Of a stretch of DNA of 64,000 nt, positions 8,549 through 17,765 are shown one piece after another. Source of the DNA: Burkholderiales bacterium. GTDB taxonomy: Bacteria; Pseudomonadota; Gammaproteobacteria; Burkholderiales; Burkholderiaceae_C. Below the pieces are notes generated by a model that was not told the origin of the DNA, did not search any database, and saw nothing but the letters and a program-made list of their open reading frames with translations. The DNA lies in assembly GCA_028872015.1 (NCBI GenBank), contig JAGWLO010000012.1:1-64000 (forward strand), given 5' to 3'. How positions within the stretch are numbered: position 1 is the first letter of the stretch; every line of letters starts with the position of its first letter. Position numbers and translations under genes: made by a program.

Positions 8549-11500
8549 ATGCGCAGGGAACTCATCACCAAGTCCAGAAGCCTGGTCGGCACCAGCGACC
8601 TCACCCTGCTGGCGCCGATCACGACGGGACTGGTGCCGGCGCTCGAATCCATCAGCCACAAGTCGCGCATCAAGACGCTGCTGCAGGCGCTGAACACCGG
8701 GCGCAGCACGGCGCACGAGTACGCGCTGCTGCGGCCGTTCTCGGACGCGGTCGAGCGCGTGGGCAAGATCCACTCGGTGCGGGTGGCGGTGCTCGAGCCC
8801 GCCAACCAGGTGCTGCTGGCCGTCACCTTCGATGGCAGCTGGGAGTCGTACCTGCGCGTGCTGTGGCAGAAGGTGGGCACGCTGCTGGACATCATCTTCT
8901 ACGACACCGAAGGCTACGTCTGCGCCTACGACCGCGGCTACGACGAATGGGCCGCCTGGGTGCGCCGGGTGCAGGTGGAGACGCACTTCTTCTACGGCAC
9001 GCCGGCGCTCACCGTGGGCGACGTGCCGCTGCTGCAGGCCGAGGAGCGGCAGCGCCGCAGCTGCCCCTACCGGCCCGGCAACGAGGTGGCCGCGGCGCGG
9101 CGCCACCAGGCCAGTGCCGAGACGCTGGCCTGGCAGCAGGTGACGGCCTCGCCCGCCACCGGCACCGAGACCTTCAAGCAGGGGCTGGAAGCGATGGCCG
9201 CGCTGTACCGGCTGACCGCCCTCTACCAGCCCGGCACCGACGACGGCCAGGTGCTGCTGCGCGCAGTGCGCGACCTGCTGCTCGAGTTCGTGCTGCTGCT
9301 GGAGTCGGGGGCCGTGCCGCCGGCCGCCATGGACGAGGCCCGCCAGCGCTTCGACAAGCAGCTGGTCTGGCTGCAACAGCGGCCCACCGCGCCGCGCGAG
9401 CGCCAGCGCGTGGCCCCGCCGCTGCCGCCCGGGCCGCCGGCCTTCGATGCCGCCGACGTGCAGGCCGGCATCCTGAGCGCGCACGACGGCGTGACCGACG
9501 GCGCGCTGCTGCTGCTGGCGATCGAGGACCGCGTCCGGGCCCAGCCCTTCCTGCACCGCATGGTCGACGCCGTGCGCAAGCACAGCGACCCGCCGGCCAC
9601 GGCCGACGACACGCTGGTGAACGTGGGCTTCAGCTACGAGGGCCTGCGTGCCGCCGGCCTGACCGAGGACGAGCTGGCGCTCTTTCCGCAGGAGTTCCGC
9701 GAAGGCATGGCTGCCCGCGCCAGCCTGCTCGGCGACCACCGGCTGAACCACCCGCGGCGCTGGCGCCTGCCGCCGCGGCGCGGCGCCCATGCCGGGGCCG
9801 ACGGCCAGGTGCCGGCGGTCGAATGGTCGGCCGTGCACCTGGTGCTGCAGCTGCGCTGGGTGGCGCCGCCGAGCGACGACTGGTGCGAGATCGAAGACCC
9901 CCGGCACCCGCTGCATGGCCGCTACAAAGTCTGGGCCGATGCGGCCGAAGGCCACGGCGTGGCGGTGCTGGCGGTGCAGACGCTGCACCGCTACCACCGG
10001 GCCGCCCCCACCGATCCGGCGCCCGGCCCGGCGCCGGCGCTGCAGGTCGAAGAGCACTTCGGCTTCGCCGACGGCAACAGCGACCCCGTGCTCGACCCCG
10101 CCGAGGCCGGCCGCGTCTACCCCAACCGCATCCAGCTCGGCGAGCTGCTGGTGGGCGCCGCCAACGAGGCCGACTGGCCGCTCGACCCCGAGCGCCGCCC
10201 CGACCCCGCGCTCGAGCGCCAGCGCCTGGCGTGGCTGGGCAACGGCAGCTTCCTGGTGCTGCGCAAGCTGGTGCAGAACCGCGCGCGGCTGGACCAGCTG
10301 GTGGCCGATGCGGCCGCCGCCACCGGGCTGGCGCCCGCGCTGCTGCGGGCCAAGCTGATGGGCCGCTGGGACGACGGCACGCCGCTGGTGGGCAGCGGCG
10401 GCCCGGGTGCGGCGCACAACGATTTCGACTACCGCGACGACCCCGACGGCGCGCGGTGCCCCTTCCATGCCCACATCCGCCGCGTCAACCCGCGCCCGCC
10501 GCCGGGCCTGCACGAGCCGGCCGGCCGGCGCACGCCGCGCATCGCGCGCCGCGGCATGTCGTACGGGCCGCGCTACGGCGCCGGCCGGGCCGATGCGCAG
10601 GCCGAGCGCGGCCTCGTCTTCATGGCCTACAACGCCAGCCTGGCCGAGCAGTTCGAAGTGCTGCAGGGCTGGCTGACCGGCGGCAACAGCAGCGGCGCCG
10701 GCTCCGACCCCAGCGATCCCTTCCTGGGCGTGCCCGTCAACGGCCGCCGCCGCGAGTACCGCTTCGAGGTGCCCGGCAGCGACGGCCTGCCCCGGGTCGT
10801 GAGCCTGGCGCTGGACGGCAGCGACGCCTGGCTCGGCGACCCCGATCCGATCGTGCGCCTGGCCTGGGGCGGCTACCTCTTCGCCCCGTCGATGAGCGCG
10901 CTGCGGCGCCTGTGCGATCGCGCCGCGCGCGCTGCGCCGCCGCCCGAGCCGGCGTGGTCGGTGGCCGAGGGCGCGCGGCTCATCGCGGCGCTGCACGACG
11001 CGCAGGCCGCGCACGGCCCCGAGGCGGCGGCCCAGGCCTGGAAGGTGGCGCTCGAAGACCCGGTGGAGCAGCAGAAATTCCGCGCCGCCTCGATCTGGGC
11101 CGCCATCCGCGAGCAGCATGCCGGCGCGCTGCGCACGCCCTACGGCCTGCTGGTGGCCGAGCGCGGCCTGGCGCTGCAGGTGCTGGGCGACGCCGCGCGG
11201 TTCTCGGTGCGCGGCTACCACGCGCGGCTGGCACAGTCGATCGGCGACATCTACCTCGGGCAGGACCCCGATGCGCGCTACGACGCGGTGGCCACCGTGG
11301 TCAACAAGGCCATCGGCGACATCTCGCGCGAGCGGGCCTGCGCGCTCACGCGCCAGATCACCGCCGAGCGCCTCGGCGCCTTCATCGCCGACGCGCGCCG
11401 CCACCCCAACCCGTCGCAGCCGGCGCAATGGGAGCTGATGCTCGAGATCCGCGAACTGATCGAGCCCGTGCTGGGCCGGCTGTGCCAATGGTGGTTCGGC

Positions 11501-12343
11501 ATGCCCGCGCAGGACACGCCCGACGTCCAGCTCTCGGGCCGGCGCTGGGATGCCGACGGCCGGACCGCGTACTACCCGGGCCACTTCACCGCGCCTTCGC
11601 GCTACGTGTTCCAGCCGCTGCCGGGGGCGCAGGCGCAGGCCCTGGGCCGCGACGACGGCCAGGTGCTGACGGCGGCCTTCACGCGCTTCGTGCGCGACCG
11701 CTGCGATCACGGCGGCTGGCCCCTGCCGGCGCCCGACGGCAGCCCGGCGCCGGTGGCGCGGGCCCTCTGGGACGCGTTCGGGGGCCCGCACGCCGACCCG
11801 GCCTTCATCGCCCGCACCCTGGTCGGCGCGATGATGGGCCTGCTGCCCACGCTCGACGGCAACCTGTCGCGCGTGCTCGACCAGTGGCTGGACGAAGGCA
11901 CGCTGTGGTCGCTGCGCGCGCAGTGGCTGGCGCTCGCCCCGGGCGAGCGCAGCGACGCCGCCGCCACGCGGCTGCTGCTGCCGCCGCTGCGCCAGGCGAT
12001 GCAGCTGCGCCCGGTGCCCGAGCTGGTGTGGCGCACCGCCACCGCGGCCTCGACCCTCGGGCCGCTGGTGGTGCAGCCGGGCGAGCGGGTGATCGTGGCC
12101 ATCGTCTCCGCATCGCAGCAGGCGCTGATCGACGGCGACCCCGACCTGGCGCTCAACTTCGGGGGCGACCGCAGCCAGCCCGGGCACCCGCCGCACGCCT
12201 GCCCGGGCCAGGAGGCGGCGATGGGCGTGCTGCTGGGCTTCATCGCCGGCCTGCTGGACACGCCGGGCGCGATGCGCGCCAGCCCGGTGCCGCTGGCGCT
12301 GACCTTCGAGGGGTCGTACCGCGCGCCGACGGCGGCAGCTTAG
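8549..12343 (+). CDS. DyP-type peroxidase fused to a cytochrome P450-like domain
   Basis: A 1264-residue protein with at least three parts. Residues 1-~300 form an N-terminal domain of ferredoxin-like look (VTFDGSWESY, LLDIIFYDTEGY) that I cannot name. Residues ~303-782 are a DyP-type heme peroxidase: start motif DVQAGIL, GFADG with catalytic Asp near 508 (505-509), CPFHAHIRR at 637-645 with the His expected to ligate heme, an ERGLVFMAYNAS block, and the closing WGGYLFAPS. Residues ~830-1264 resemble P450: YGLLVAERG...FSVRGYHARL, and a heme-thiolate loop FGG...HPPHACPG with Cys at 1218. The P450 half is atypical: the I-helix (A/G)GxxT is not seen and the K-helix ExxR is only approximate. No signal peptide. 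Preferred start is ATG 8549 with GGGAGGGCGG upstream. Function would be an oxidative reaction on an unknown substrate. Confidence 0.8.
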   Translation: MRRELITKSRSLVGTSDLTLLAPITTGLVPALESISHKSRIKTLLQALNTGRSTAHEYALLRPFSDAVERVGKIHSVRVAVLEPANQVLLAVTFDGSWESYLRVLWQKVGTLLDIIFYDTEGYVCAYDRGYDEWAAWVRRVQVETHFFYGTPALTVGDVPLLQAEERQRRSCPYRPGNEVAAARRHQASAETLAWQQVTASPATGTETFKQGLEAMAALYRLTALYQPGTDDGQVLLRAVRDLLLEFVLLLESGAVPPAAMDEARQRFDKQLVWLQQRPTAPRERQRVAPPLPPGPPAFDAADVQAGILSAHDGVTDGALLLLAIEDRVRAQPFLHRMVDAVRKHSDPPATADDTLVNVGFSYEGLRAAGLTEDELALFPQEFREGMAARASLLGDHRLNHPRRWRLPPRRGAHAGADGQVPAVEWSAVHLVLQLRWVAPPSDDWCEIEDPRHPLHGRYKVWADAAEGHGVAVLAVQTLHRYHRAAPTDPAPGPAPALQVEEHFGFADGNSDPVLDPAEAGRVYPNRIQLGELLVGAANEADWPLDPERRPDPALERQRLAWLGNGSFLVLRKLVQNRARLDQLVADAAAATGLAPALLRAKLMGRWDDGTPLVGSGGPGAAHNDFDYRDDPDGARCPFHAHIRRVNPRPPPGLHEPAGRRTPRIARRGMSYGPRYGAGRADAQAERGLVFMAYNASLAEQFEVLQGWLTGGNSSGAGSDPSDPFLGVPVNGRRREYRFEVPGSDGLPRVVSLALDGSDAWLGDPDPIVRLAWGGYLFAPSMSALRRLCDRAARAAPPPEPAWSVAEGARLIAALHDAQAAHGPEAAAQAWKVALEDPVEQQKFRAASIWAAIREQHAGALRTPYGLLVAERGLALQVLGDAARFSVRGYHARLAQSIGDIYLGQDPDARYDAVATVVNKAIGDISRERACALTRQITAERLGAFIADARRHPNPSQPAQWELMLEIRELIEPVLGRLCQWWFGMPAQDTPDVQLSGRRWDADGRTAYYPGHFTAPSRYVFQPLPGAQAQALGRDDGQVLTAAFTRFVRDRCDHGGWPLPAPDGSPAPVARALWDAFGGPHADPAFIARTLVGAMMGLLPTLDGNLSRVLDQWLDEGTLWSLRAQWLALAPGERSDAAATRLLLPPLRQAMQLRPVPELVWRTATAASTLGPLVVQPGERVIVAIVSASQQALIDGDPDLALNFGGDRSQPGHPPHACPGQEAAMGVLLGFIAGLLDTPGAMRASPVPLALTFEGSYRAPTAAA

Positions 12344-12400
12344 GGGCCGATCTGCACGCGCCCTCGGTGCCCAGGCCGCGTGGCGGGTCCGGTCCAGATC

Positions 12401-13786
12401 TCAGGCGTCCGGTCCGGCGCCGCCAGCGCGATCGCCGGTCGGGCCAGGCGCCGCCCTCGGAGATGCCTGCTTCGGGAAGTAGTTCCTTTGCGCCATCGCC
12501 TCGTACAGCGGCGGCGCGAACGCTGCCGAGATGCGCGAGGCGAGCAGGGCCGTGGCCATCATCGGGATGACCAGCCCGCCGCCGTCGGTCATTTCCATCA
12601 CGATGACGAAGGCGGTGAGCGGCGACTGGGTGACCGCGGCCAGATACCCGGTCATGCACAGCGCGATGAGCGCAGGCAGCTGCGCCCAGTCAAAGGCCGC
12701 ATGCACCCATTGCGCCAGGCCGGCGCCGATCGACAGCGAGGGCGAGAACAAGCCGCCCGGCATGCCCGCCATGTAGCTGACGACCAGACTGGCCCATTTG
12801 GTCACGGCGTAGCCCTGGCTCAGCGGCGCCGTGCCTTCGAGCAGATGGCGCGCCTGGTCGTAGCCGCTGCCCCAGGTTTCGCCTTCGGTGGCCACGCCCA
12901 GCGCGGCGACGGTCAGTCCGACCACCATCGCGTAGACCATGGGTTTGCGGGAGCGCCAGGCCTGCAGCCGCGCAGGCATCCAGCTGTCCCAGTGCAGCAG
13001 GGCCCCATTGAAGGCGGCCCCGAGCAGCCCGCACAGCAGTGCGCTGACCACCACCGGCAGCACGAAGGCGATACCGATGTGCTGCGGCACGCCCATCTGG
13101 CCGAAGTACAGGTAGTTGCCCGCCAGCGCGAGCGAGGTCAGGCCGGCGAACACCACCGCGGTGATCATGGTGCCGTTGGTTCGGCTCTCGAAATCGCGGG
13201 CCAACTCCTCGATGGCGAAGATGATGCCGGCCAGCGGCGTATTGAATGCCGCCGACAGGCCCGCCGCGGCACCGGCCAGCAGCAATTGGCGCTCCAGCCT
13301 GGGCCCCGCATGCGGGTAGAAGCGTCGCGTCTCGGCCATGATCGCAGCGCCCAGGTGCACCGTGGGCCCTTCGCGGCCGACGCTCATGCCGCCCAGGAAG
13401 CCGAGCAGCGAGACGAACAGCTTGCCCAGGATGACGCGCGGGCCGAACAAGCGTTTCATCAGGGTTTCGTCGCGCGGCGCGTGCAAGGCGGCGATCACCT
13501 GCGGGATCCCGCTGCCCTCGCTGCCGGAGAACCAGCGCCGCGTCAGGGCCACGCCCAGCATCGTCAGGGCCGGGGTGATCAGGAAGGCCAGCCAGGCGCG
13601 GCCCGCGATCCAGCCGACGAACAGCCGGGACGCCGCCGCGCTGGATTCCGCGTAGAGCACGGCCACCAGCCCCACCACCAGGGCGGCACCCCAGGGCAGC
13701 CCGAACTGCAGGAAGAGCCGGCGGCCGCGGCCCTTGGCCAGGCGCGCCCAGGCGCGCCCGCGCGTCGGATCGGTGGGCGGTGTCAT
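12401..13786 (-). CDS. ClC-family chloride channel/antiporter
   Basis: A 461-residue integral membrane protein with all ClC signature loops: GSGIPQ at 91-96, GREGP at 137-141 with the gating Glu at 139, and GGLFSP at 344-349. The EE pair at 193-194 corresponds to the internal proton-transfer Glu of E. coli ClcA, so I infer Cl-/H+ exchange rather than a passive channel. No C-terminal CBS domains, which is usual for short bacterial members. It is convergent with the DyP-P450 gene (57 bp between stops) and divergent from nothing nearby; the radical SAM gene lies 61 bp upstream on the same strand. Likely role: acid resistance or charge balance. Confidence 0.92.
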   Translation of the reverse strand: MTPPTDPTRGRAWARLAKGRGRRLFLQFGLPWGAALVVGLVAVLYAESSAAASRLFVGWIAGRAWLAFLITPALTMLGVALTRRWFSGSEGSGIPQVIAALHAPRDETLMKRLFGPRVILGKLFVSLLGFLGGMSVGREGPTVHLGAAIMAETRRFYPHAGPRLERQLLLAGAAAGLSAAFNTPLAGIIFAIEELARDFESRTNGTMITAVVFAGLTSLALAGNYLYFGQMGVPQHIGIAFVLPVVVSALLCGLLGAAFNGALLHWDSWMPARLQAWRSRKPMVYAMVVGLTVAALGVATEGETWGSGYDQARHLLEGTAPLSQGYAVTKWASLVVSYMAGMPGGLFSPSLSIGAGLAQWVHAAFDWAQLPALIALCMTGYLAAVTQSPLTAFVIVMEMTDGGGLVIPMMATALLASRISAAFAPPLYEAMAQRNYFPKQASPRAAPGPTGDRAGGAGPDA

Positions 13787-13847
13787 GGTGCCACGCCAGC
13801 GTCGTACGTCATCGCTGAATTGTGTGTCGAACCGGCCGCGGGGGCGG

Positions 13848-15782
13848 TCAACCCGGTCGCGCGGCCAGCGCGCGCTCGATGCGGCGCCGCGGCACGCCCG
13901 GCTTGGGCACCGGCAGATCGAACCAGCTGCGCACGTCCTCGTCCAGCCCGAGGCCGTGCATGTAGTTGTAGAGCGCCTTCTTCAGGCCCGGCGCCAGCGC
14001 GTCGTGGTCGCAGCCGGTGGGGTCGACGAAGCCGACGTCGTTCTTCGCGAAGCGGCCCGCCGGCAGCGGCAGCAGGCGCACGCCGTAGTCCTGCGGCTGC
14101 CGGCCCACGGGCGAGTGCACGGTGCAGGCGAAGCGGTGCCAGAAGCCCGACTGGATGCAGCCGGCGGCAAAGAGCTGGCGCACGGTCTCCAGCGCGTCCA
14201 CCGTGTCCTGCACGGTCTGGGTCGGGAAGCCGTACATCAGGTAGGCGTGCACCAGGATGCCGGCCTCGCTGAAGGCGTGCGTCACGCGCGCCACCTGCTC
14301 GACCGACACGCCCTTCTTCATCAGCGCCAGCAGCCGGTCGCCGGCCACCTCCAGCCCGCCCGAGATGGCGATGCAGCCGCTGGCCGCGAGCTCGCGGCAC
14401 AGCGCCGGCGTGTAGGTCTTCTCGAAGCGGATGTTGCCCCACCAGCTGATGGCGCTGCCGCGCCGCTGCAGCTCGGCCGCCAGCGCCTTCAGCGACTTCG
14501 GCGGCGCCGCCTCGTCGACGAAGTGGAAGCCGGTCTGCCCGGTCTCGGCCACGATGGCCTCGATGCGGTCGACCAGCGTCGCCGCCGTGGCCGCGTCGTA
14601 GCGGCCGATGTAGTCCAGGCTCACGTCGCAGAAGCTGCATTGCTTCCAGTAGCAGCCGTGGGCCACGGTGAGCTTGTTCCAGCGCCCGTCGCTCCACAGC
14701 CGGTGCATCGGGTTGAGCAGGTCCAGCAGGGAGAGATAGCGCCCCAGCGGCAGGCCGTCCCAGGTGGGCGTGCCCACGTCCTCGAACGGCACGTCGGGCT
14801 CGACGAAGTTGGTGTAGATCACGGCCTGCGACGCGGCGTCGCGCGTGTACGTGCGCACCAGCCGCCGCGCCGAGCGCCGGCCCTGCAGGTGCTCGGTCAG
14901 GGCCAGCAGCGGCCGCTCGCCGGCGTCCAGCGTGACGTAATCGAAGTAGTCGAACACGCGCGGCTCGGCCAGCTCGCGCAGCTCGGTGTTGACCCAGCCG
15001 CCGCCGAGCACGGTGACGATCCCGGGCCAGGCCGCCTTGATGGTCTGCGCGATGCGGAAGGCCGCGTACACCGCGCCCGGGAACGGCACCGACACCAGCA
15101 CCAACGTGGGCTGGTGGCGAGAGATCGCGTCGCGCGTGAGCGCGGCCAGGGTGCGGTCGATCAGGTTGGCGGGCGCCGCCAGCGCCGCGGCCAGCGGATC
15201 GAAGTGCGGCTGACTCTGTGCCAGGCTCTCGGCGTAGCGCACGAACTCGAAGCGCGGGTCGACGGCATCGCGCAGCACGTCGGCGATGTCGTTCAGGTAC
15301 AGCGTGGCCAGGTGGCGCGCGCGGTCCTGCACGCCCAGGGCGCCGAAGGCCCAGGCCAGCGCATCGCCCGTGCCGCCCTCGGGGTCGACGTACACCGCCA
15401 GCGCCGCGAAGCGCGGGCCCTCGGGCAGGAAGGCGCGGCCGGCGATGCGGTGCGCCAGCGTCGGGTCGCGGCCCTGCAGGAAGGCCAGCGTCGGCGCGAT
15501 GGTGGCGCGGTAGCGCTCGAAGTGCCGTTCGAACGCCGCCACGCGCGGCGTGCGCGCCGCCGCCGGCAGCGCCGCGATGGCGTCGCGCACCGACGCCAGC
15601 CCGGCCGGCGAGAGCAGCTCGAGGATCAGCGCCAGCGCCAGGTCTTCCTGCCCCGCCGCGATGCCGCGCGAGCGCAGGAAGCCCGTCAGGTAGGCGGTGG
15701 ACGGGTAGGGCGTGTTCAGCTGCGTCATCGGCGGGATGAGCGAGAGCACGCGCAGCGGCGCGGCGACTTCGGTGGCGGGCAT
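13848..15782 (-). CDS. B12-binding domain radical SAM protein
   Basis: A 644-residue protein. The N-terminal half resembles a cobalamin-binding domain of the B12-radical SAM class (VLSLIPPMTQLNTPYPS at the start; VTVLGGGWVNTEL later). The radical SAM core carries a cysteine cluster at 377, 382 and 385 (CYWKQCSFC, a CX4CX2C spacing seen in this subgroup) followed by GGLEVA and YGFPTQT motifs. Members ligate a 4Fe-4S cluster and AdoMet; the substrate of this subgroup is not known to me. Start ATG 15782; an in-frame ATG at 15809 adds nine residues and is possible. It diverges from the patatin-like gene, 99 bp apart, so the two may be co-regulated. Confidence 0.85.
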   Translation of the reverse strand: MPATEVAAPLRVLSLIPPMTQLNTPYPSTAYLTGFLRSRGIAAGQEDLALALILELLSPAGLASVRDAIAALPAAARTPRVAAFERHFERYRATIAPTLAFLQGRDPTLAHRIAGRAFLPEGPRFAALAVYVDPEGGTGDALAWAFGALGVQDRARHLATLYLNDIADVLRDAVDPRFEFVRYAESLAQSQPHFDPLAAALAAPANLIDRTLAALTRDAISRHQPTLVLVSVPFPGAVYAAFRIAQTIKAAWPGIVTVLGGGWVNTELRELAEPRVFDYFDYVTLDAGERPLLALTEHLQGRRSARRLVRTYTRDAASQAVIYTNFVEPDVPFEDVGTPTWDGLPLGRYLSLLDLLNPMHRLWSDGRWNKLTVAHGCYWKQCSFCDVSLDYIGRYDAATAATLVDRIEAIVAETGQTGFHFVDEAAPPKSLKALAAELQRRGSAISWWGNIRFEKTYTPALCRELAASGCIAISGGLEVAGDRLLALMKKGVSVEQVARVTHAFSEAGILVHAYLMYGFPTQTVQDTVDALETVRQLFAAGCIQSGFWHRFACTVHSPVGRQPQDYGVRLLPLPAGRFAKNDVGFVDPTGCDHDALAPGLKKALYNYMHGLGLDEDVRSWFDLPVPKPGVPRRRIERALAARPG

Positions 15783-15881
15783 GGCCCGGGCATTGTCACC
15801 GCGGGTCATCAGCCGGGCCGGCCGACTTGGGGACTGTGCCGAGGCGTCGCCCGGACGCCGTCGGTTACATTGGCGCCCGCC

Positions 15882-17750
15882 ATGCGACAGCCGTACCAGG
15901 ACGAACTGCTCGAGCAACACCTGCGTGCGGTCCTGGGCGACCTGCCGGCCGAAGTGTTGGACCCGCTGCGTCGGGAACTGAGCTGGGTCGAGCTCGCCGG
16001 CGGCGAGACGCTGATGACGCAGGGCGAGCCCGGCGACTGCCTGTTCCTGTCCATCAGCGGCCGCCTGCGCGCCTATGTGCGCGACGACGAGGGCCAGGAG
16101 CGCGCGGTGCGCGAGATGGCGCGTGGCGAGGTCATCGGCGAGATGGCCCTGTTCACCGACGAGCCGCGCTCGGCCACCGTGGTGGCGATCCGCGACTCGG
16201 TGCTGGTGCGGCTGAGCAAGGCCGCCTTCGAGCGCCTGCTGGGCGCCAGCGCGCAGGCGTCCATCGCGCTCACGCGGCGCGTCATCCAGCGCCTGCAGAA
16301 GCCGCAGTCGGCGGCCGACTTCGCGCGCCCGGTCACGCTGGCGCTGCTGCCGATCACGCCCGGCATCGACGTGCCGGCCCTCGCGCAGGCGCTGGCCGGG
16401 CAATTGCGCCGCCTGCCCGGCGCCAGCCGGGTGTGCGTGGTCGACGCCGCCGGCGTCGAGGCCGCGCTGCAGGCCAGCGCCGACAGCGAGCTCGACGCCG
16501 AGCGCCGCATCGCGCTGTACCTGGACCGCATCGAGGCCACGCACGAGTTCGTGCTGCTGGTGGGCGACGAGCAGCCCACGCCCTGGACCCGCCGCTGCTG
16601 CCGCCGCAGCGACGAGATGCTGCTGCTGGCCGATGCCGACCAGCCCGCCGTGCTGCACGCCACCGAGACCGAGGTGCTGATGCCGCGGCCCGGCCGCAGC
16701 GAGGCGGCCGAGATCCTGGTGCTGCTGCACCCGGCCGGTCGGCGCTGCCCGCAGGGCACGCGGGCCTGGCTCGATCGCCGGCCGCTGACCGACCACGTGC
16801 ACATCCGCCCGGCCCTGGAGCGCGATCTGGCCCGGCTGGCGCGCCTGCAAAGCCGCAACGCGATCGGCCTGGTGCTGGCCGGCGGCGGCGCGCGCGGGCT
16901 GTCGCACCTGGGCCTGCTGCAGGCGCTGCACGCGCAGGGCATCGAGATCGACTGCGTGGGTGGCACCAGCATCGGCGCGGTGATGGCAGCGCTGATCGCG
17001 TCCGACCAGCCGCCCGAGACCGTGATCCCGATCGCGCGCAAGGCCTTCATCCGCAACCCCACGGGCGACTTCAACCCGGTGCCGCTGCTGTCGCTGATCC
17101 GCGGCCGGCGCCTGAAGCGCGTGATCGACACCGCCACGCGCGAGCTCTTCGGCACGCTGCCCGACATCGAAGACCTGTGGAAGACCTGCTACTGCGTGGC
17201 CAGCAACTACTCGCAGGCGCACGAGGCGGTGCTGCGCCGCGGCAGCCTGTCGTGGGCGCTGACCGCGAGCACCGCGATCCCGGGTGCGCTGCCGCCGGTG
17301 CTGCACGCCGGCGAGCTGCTTTGCGACGGTGGCACCTTCAACAACTTCCCCGTCGACGTGATGCGTGCGCAGCGCGGCGTGGGCCGCGTCATCGGCGCCG
17401 ACCTGAGCTACCGCAAGCTGCGCCGCATCGAGCTCGACGAAGTGCCCTCGTCCTGGGCGCTGCTGCTCGACCGCCTGCGCCCGCGCCGGTACCGGCGCTA
17501 CAAGCTGCCCTCGCTGGTGGCCTACCTGATGAACGTGAGCGTGCTGTACAGCGCCTCGCGCCAGCGCCACGCGCGCGCCCTGGCCGACCTGTACTTCAAC
17601 CCCCACCTGCCCAGGGTGGGCATGCTGCAGTGGCGCCGCTTCGACCACATCGTGCAGCAGGGCCGCACGCACGGGCAGGAGGTGCTGGCCGCGCTCAGCC
17701 CGCAGGCGCTGGGCCTGTACCGCGACGTGCGCGCGCCGGCCGAAGGCTGA
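15882..17750 (+). CDS. Patatin-like phospholipase with cyclic nucleotide-binding domain (NTE/RssA-like)
   Basis: A 622-residue protein. Residues ~15-135 are a cNMP-binding domain (GEPGDCLFLSISGRL and a GEVIGEMALFTDEPRSATV cassette). A Rossmann-like middle section follows, as in neuropathy-target-esterase homologues. The patatin domain has GGGARG at 334-339 (oxyanion hole), GTSIG at 361-365 with nucleophile Ser363, and a DGG triplet with catalytic Asp482. It should hydrolyse phospho- or lysophospholipids, possibly gated by cyclic nucleotide; a class III cyclase is encoded 9 kb away. The CoA-transferase-GNAT gene begins 15 bp downstream on the same strand, suggesting co-transcription. Confidence 0.9.
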   Translation: MRQPYQDELLEQHLRAVLGDLPAEVLDPLRRELSWVELAGGETLMTQGEPGDCLFLSISGRLRAYVRDDEGQERAVREMARGEVIGEMALFTDEPRSATVVAIRDSVLVRLSKAAFERLLGASAQASIALTRRVIQRLQKPQSAADFARPVTLALLPITPGIDVPALAQALAGQLRRLPGASRVCVVDAAGVEAALQASADSELDAERRIALYLDRIEATHEFVLLVGDEQPTPWTRRCCRRSDEMLLLADADQPAVLHATETEVLMPRPGRSEAAEILVLLHPAGRRCPQGTRAWLDRRPLTDHVHIRPALERDLARLARLQSRNAIGLVLAGGGARGLSHLGLLQALHAQGIEIDCVGGTSIGAVMAALIASDQPPETVIPIARKAFIRNPTGDFNPVPLLSLIRGRRLKRVIDTATRELFGTLPDIEDLWKTCYCVASNYSQAHEAVLRRGSLSWALTASTAIPGALPPVLHAGELLCDGGTFNNFPVDVMRAQRGVGRVIGADLSYRKLRRIELDEVPSSWALLLDRLRPRRYRRYKLPSLVAYLMNVSVLYSASRQRHARALADLYFNPHLPRVGMLQWRRFDHIVQQGRTHGQEVLAALSPQALGLYRDVRAPAEG

Positions 17751-17765
17751 TCCCGCCCCGCGCCC

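Noticed and set aside
12344-12400. GATCTG...CAGATC ends between the DyP-P450 and ClC genes as a terminator or att site
   Set aside because: The 6-bp arms are about 40 bp apart with no internal pairing I could build; probably chance.
13734-15881. N-terminal extension of the patatin gene back to 13734 (1338-residue frame)
   Set aside because: It covers the antisense of the radical SAM gene and lacks motifs; the cNMP domain begins soon after the ATG at 15882.
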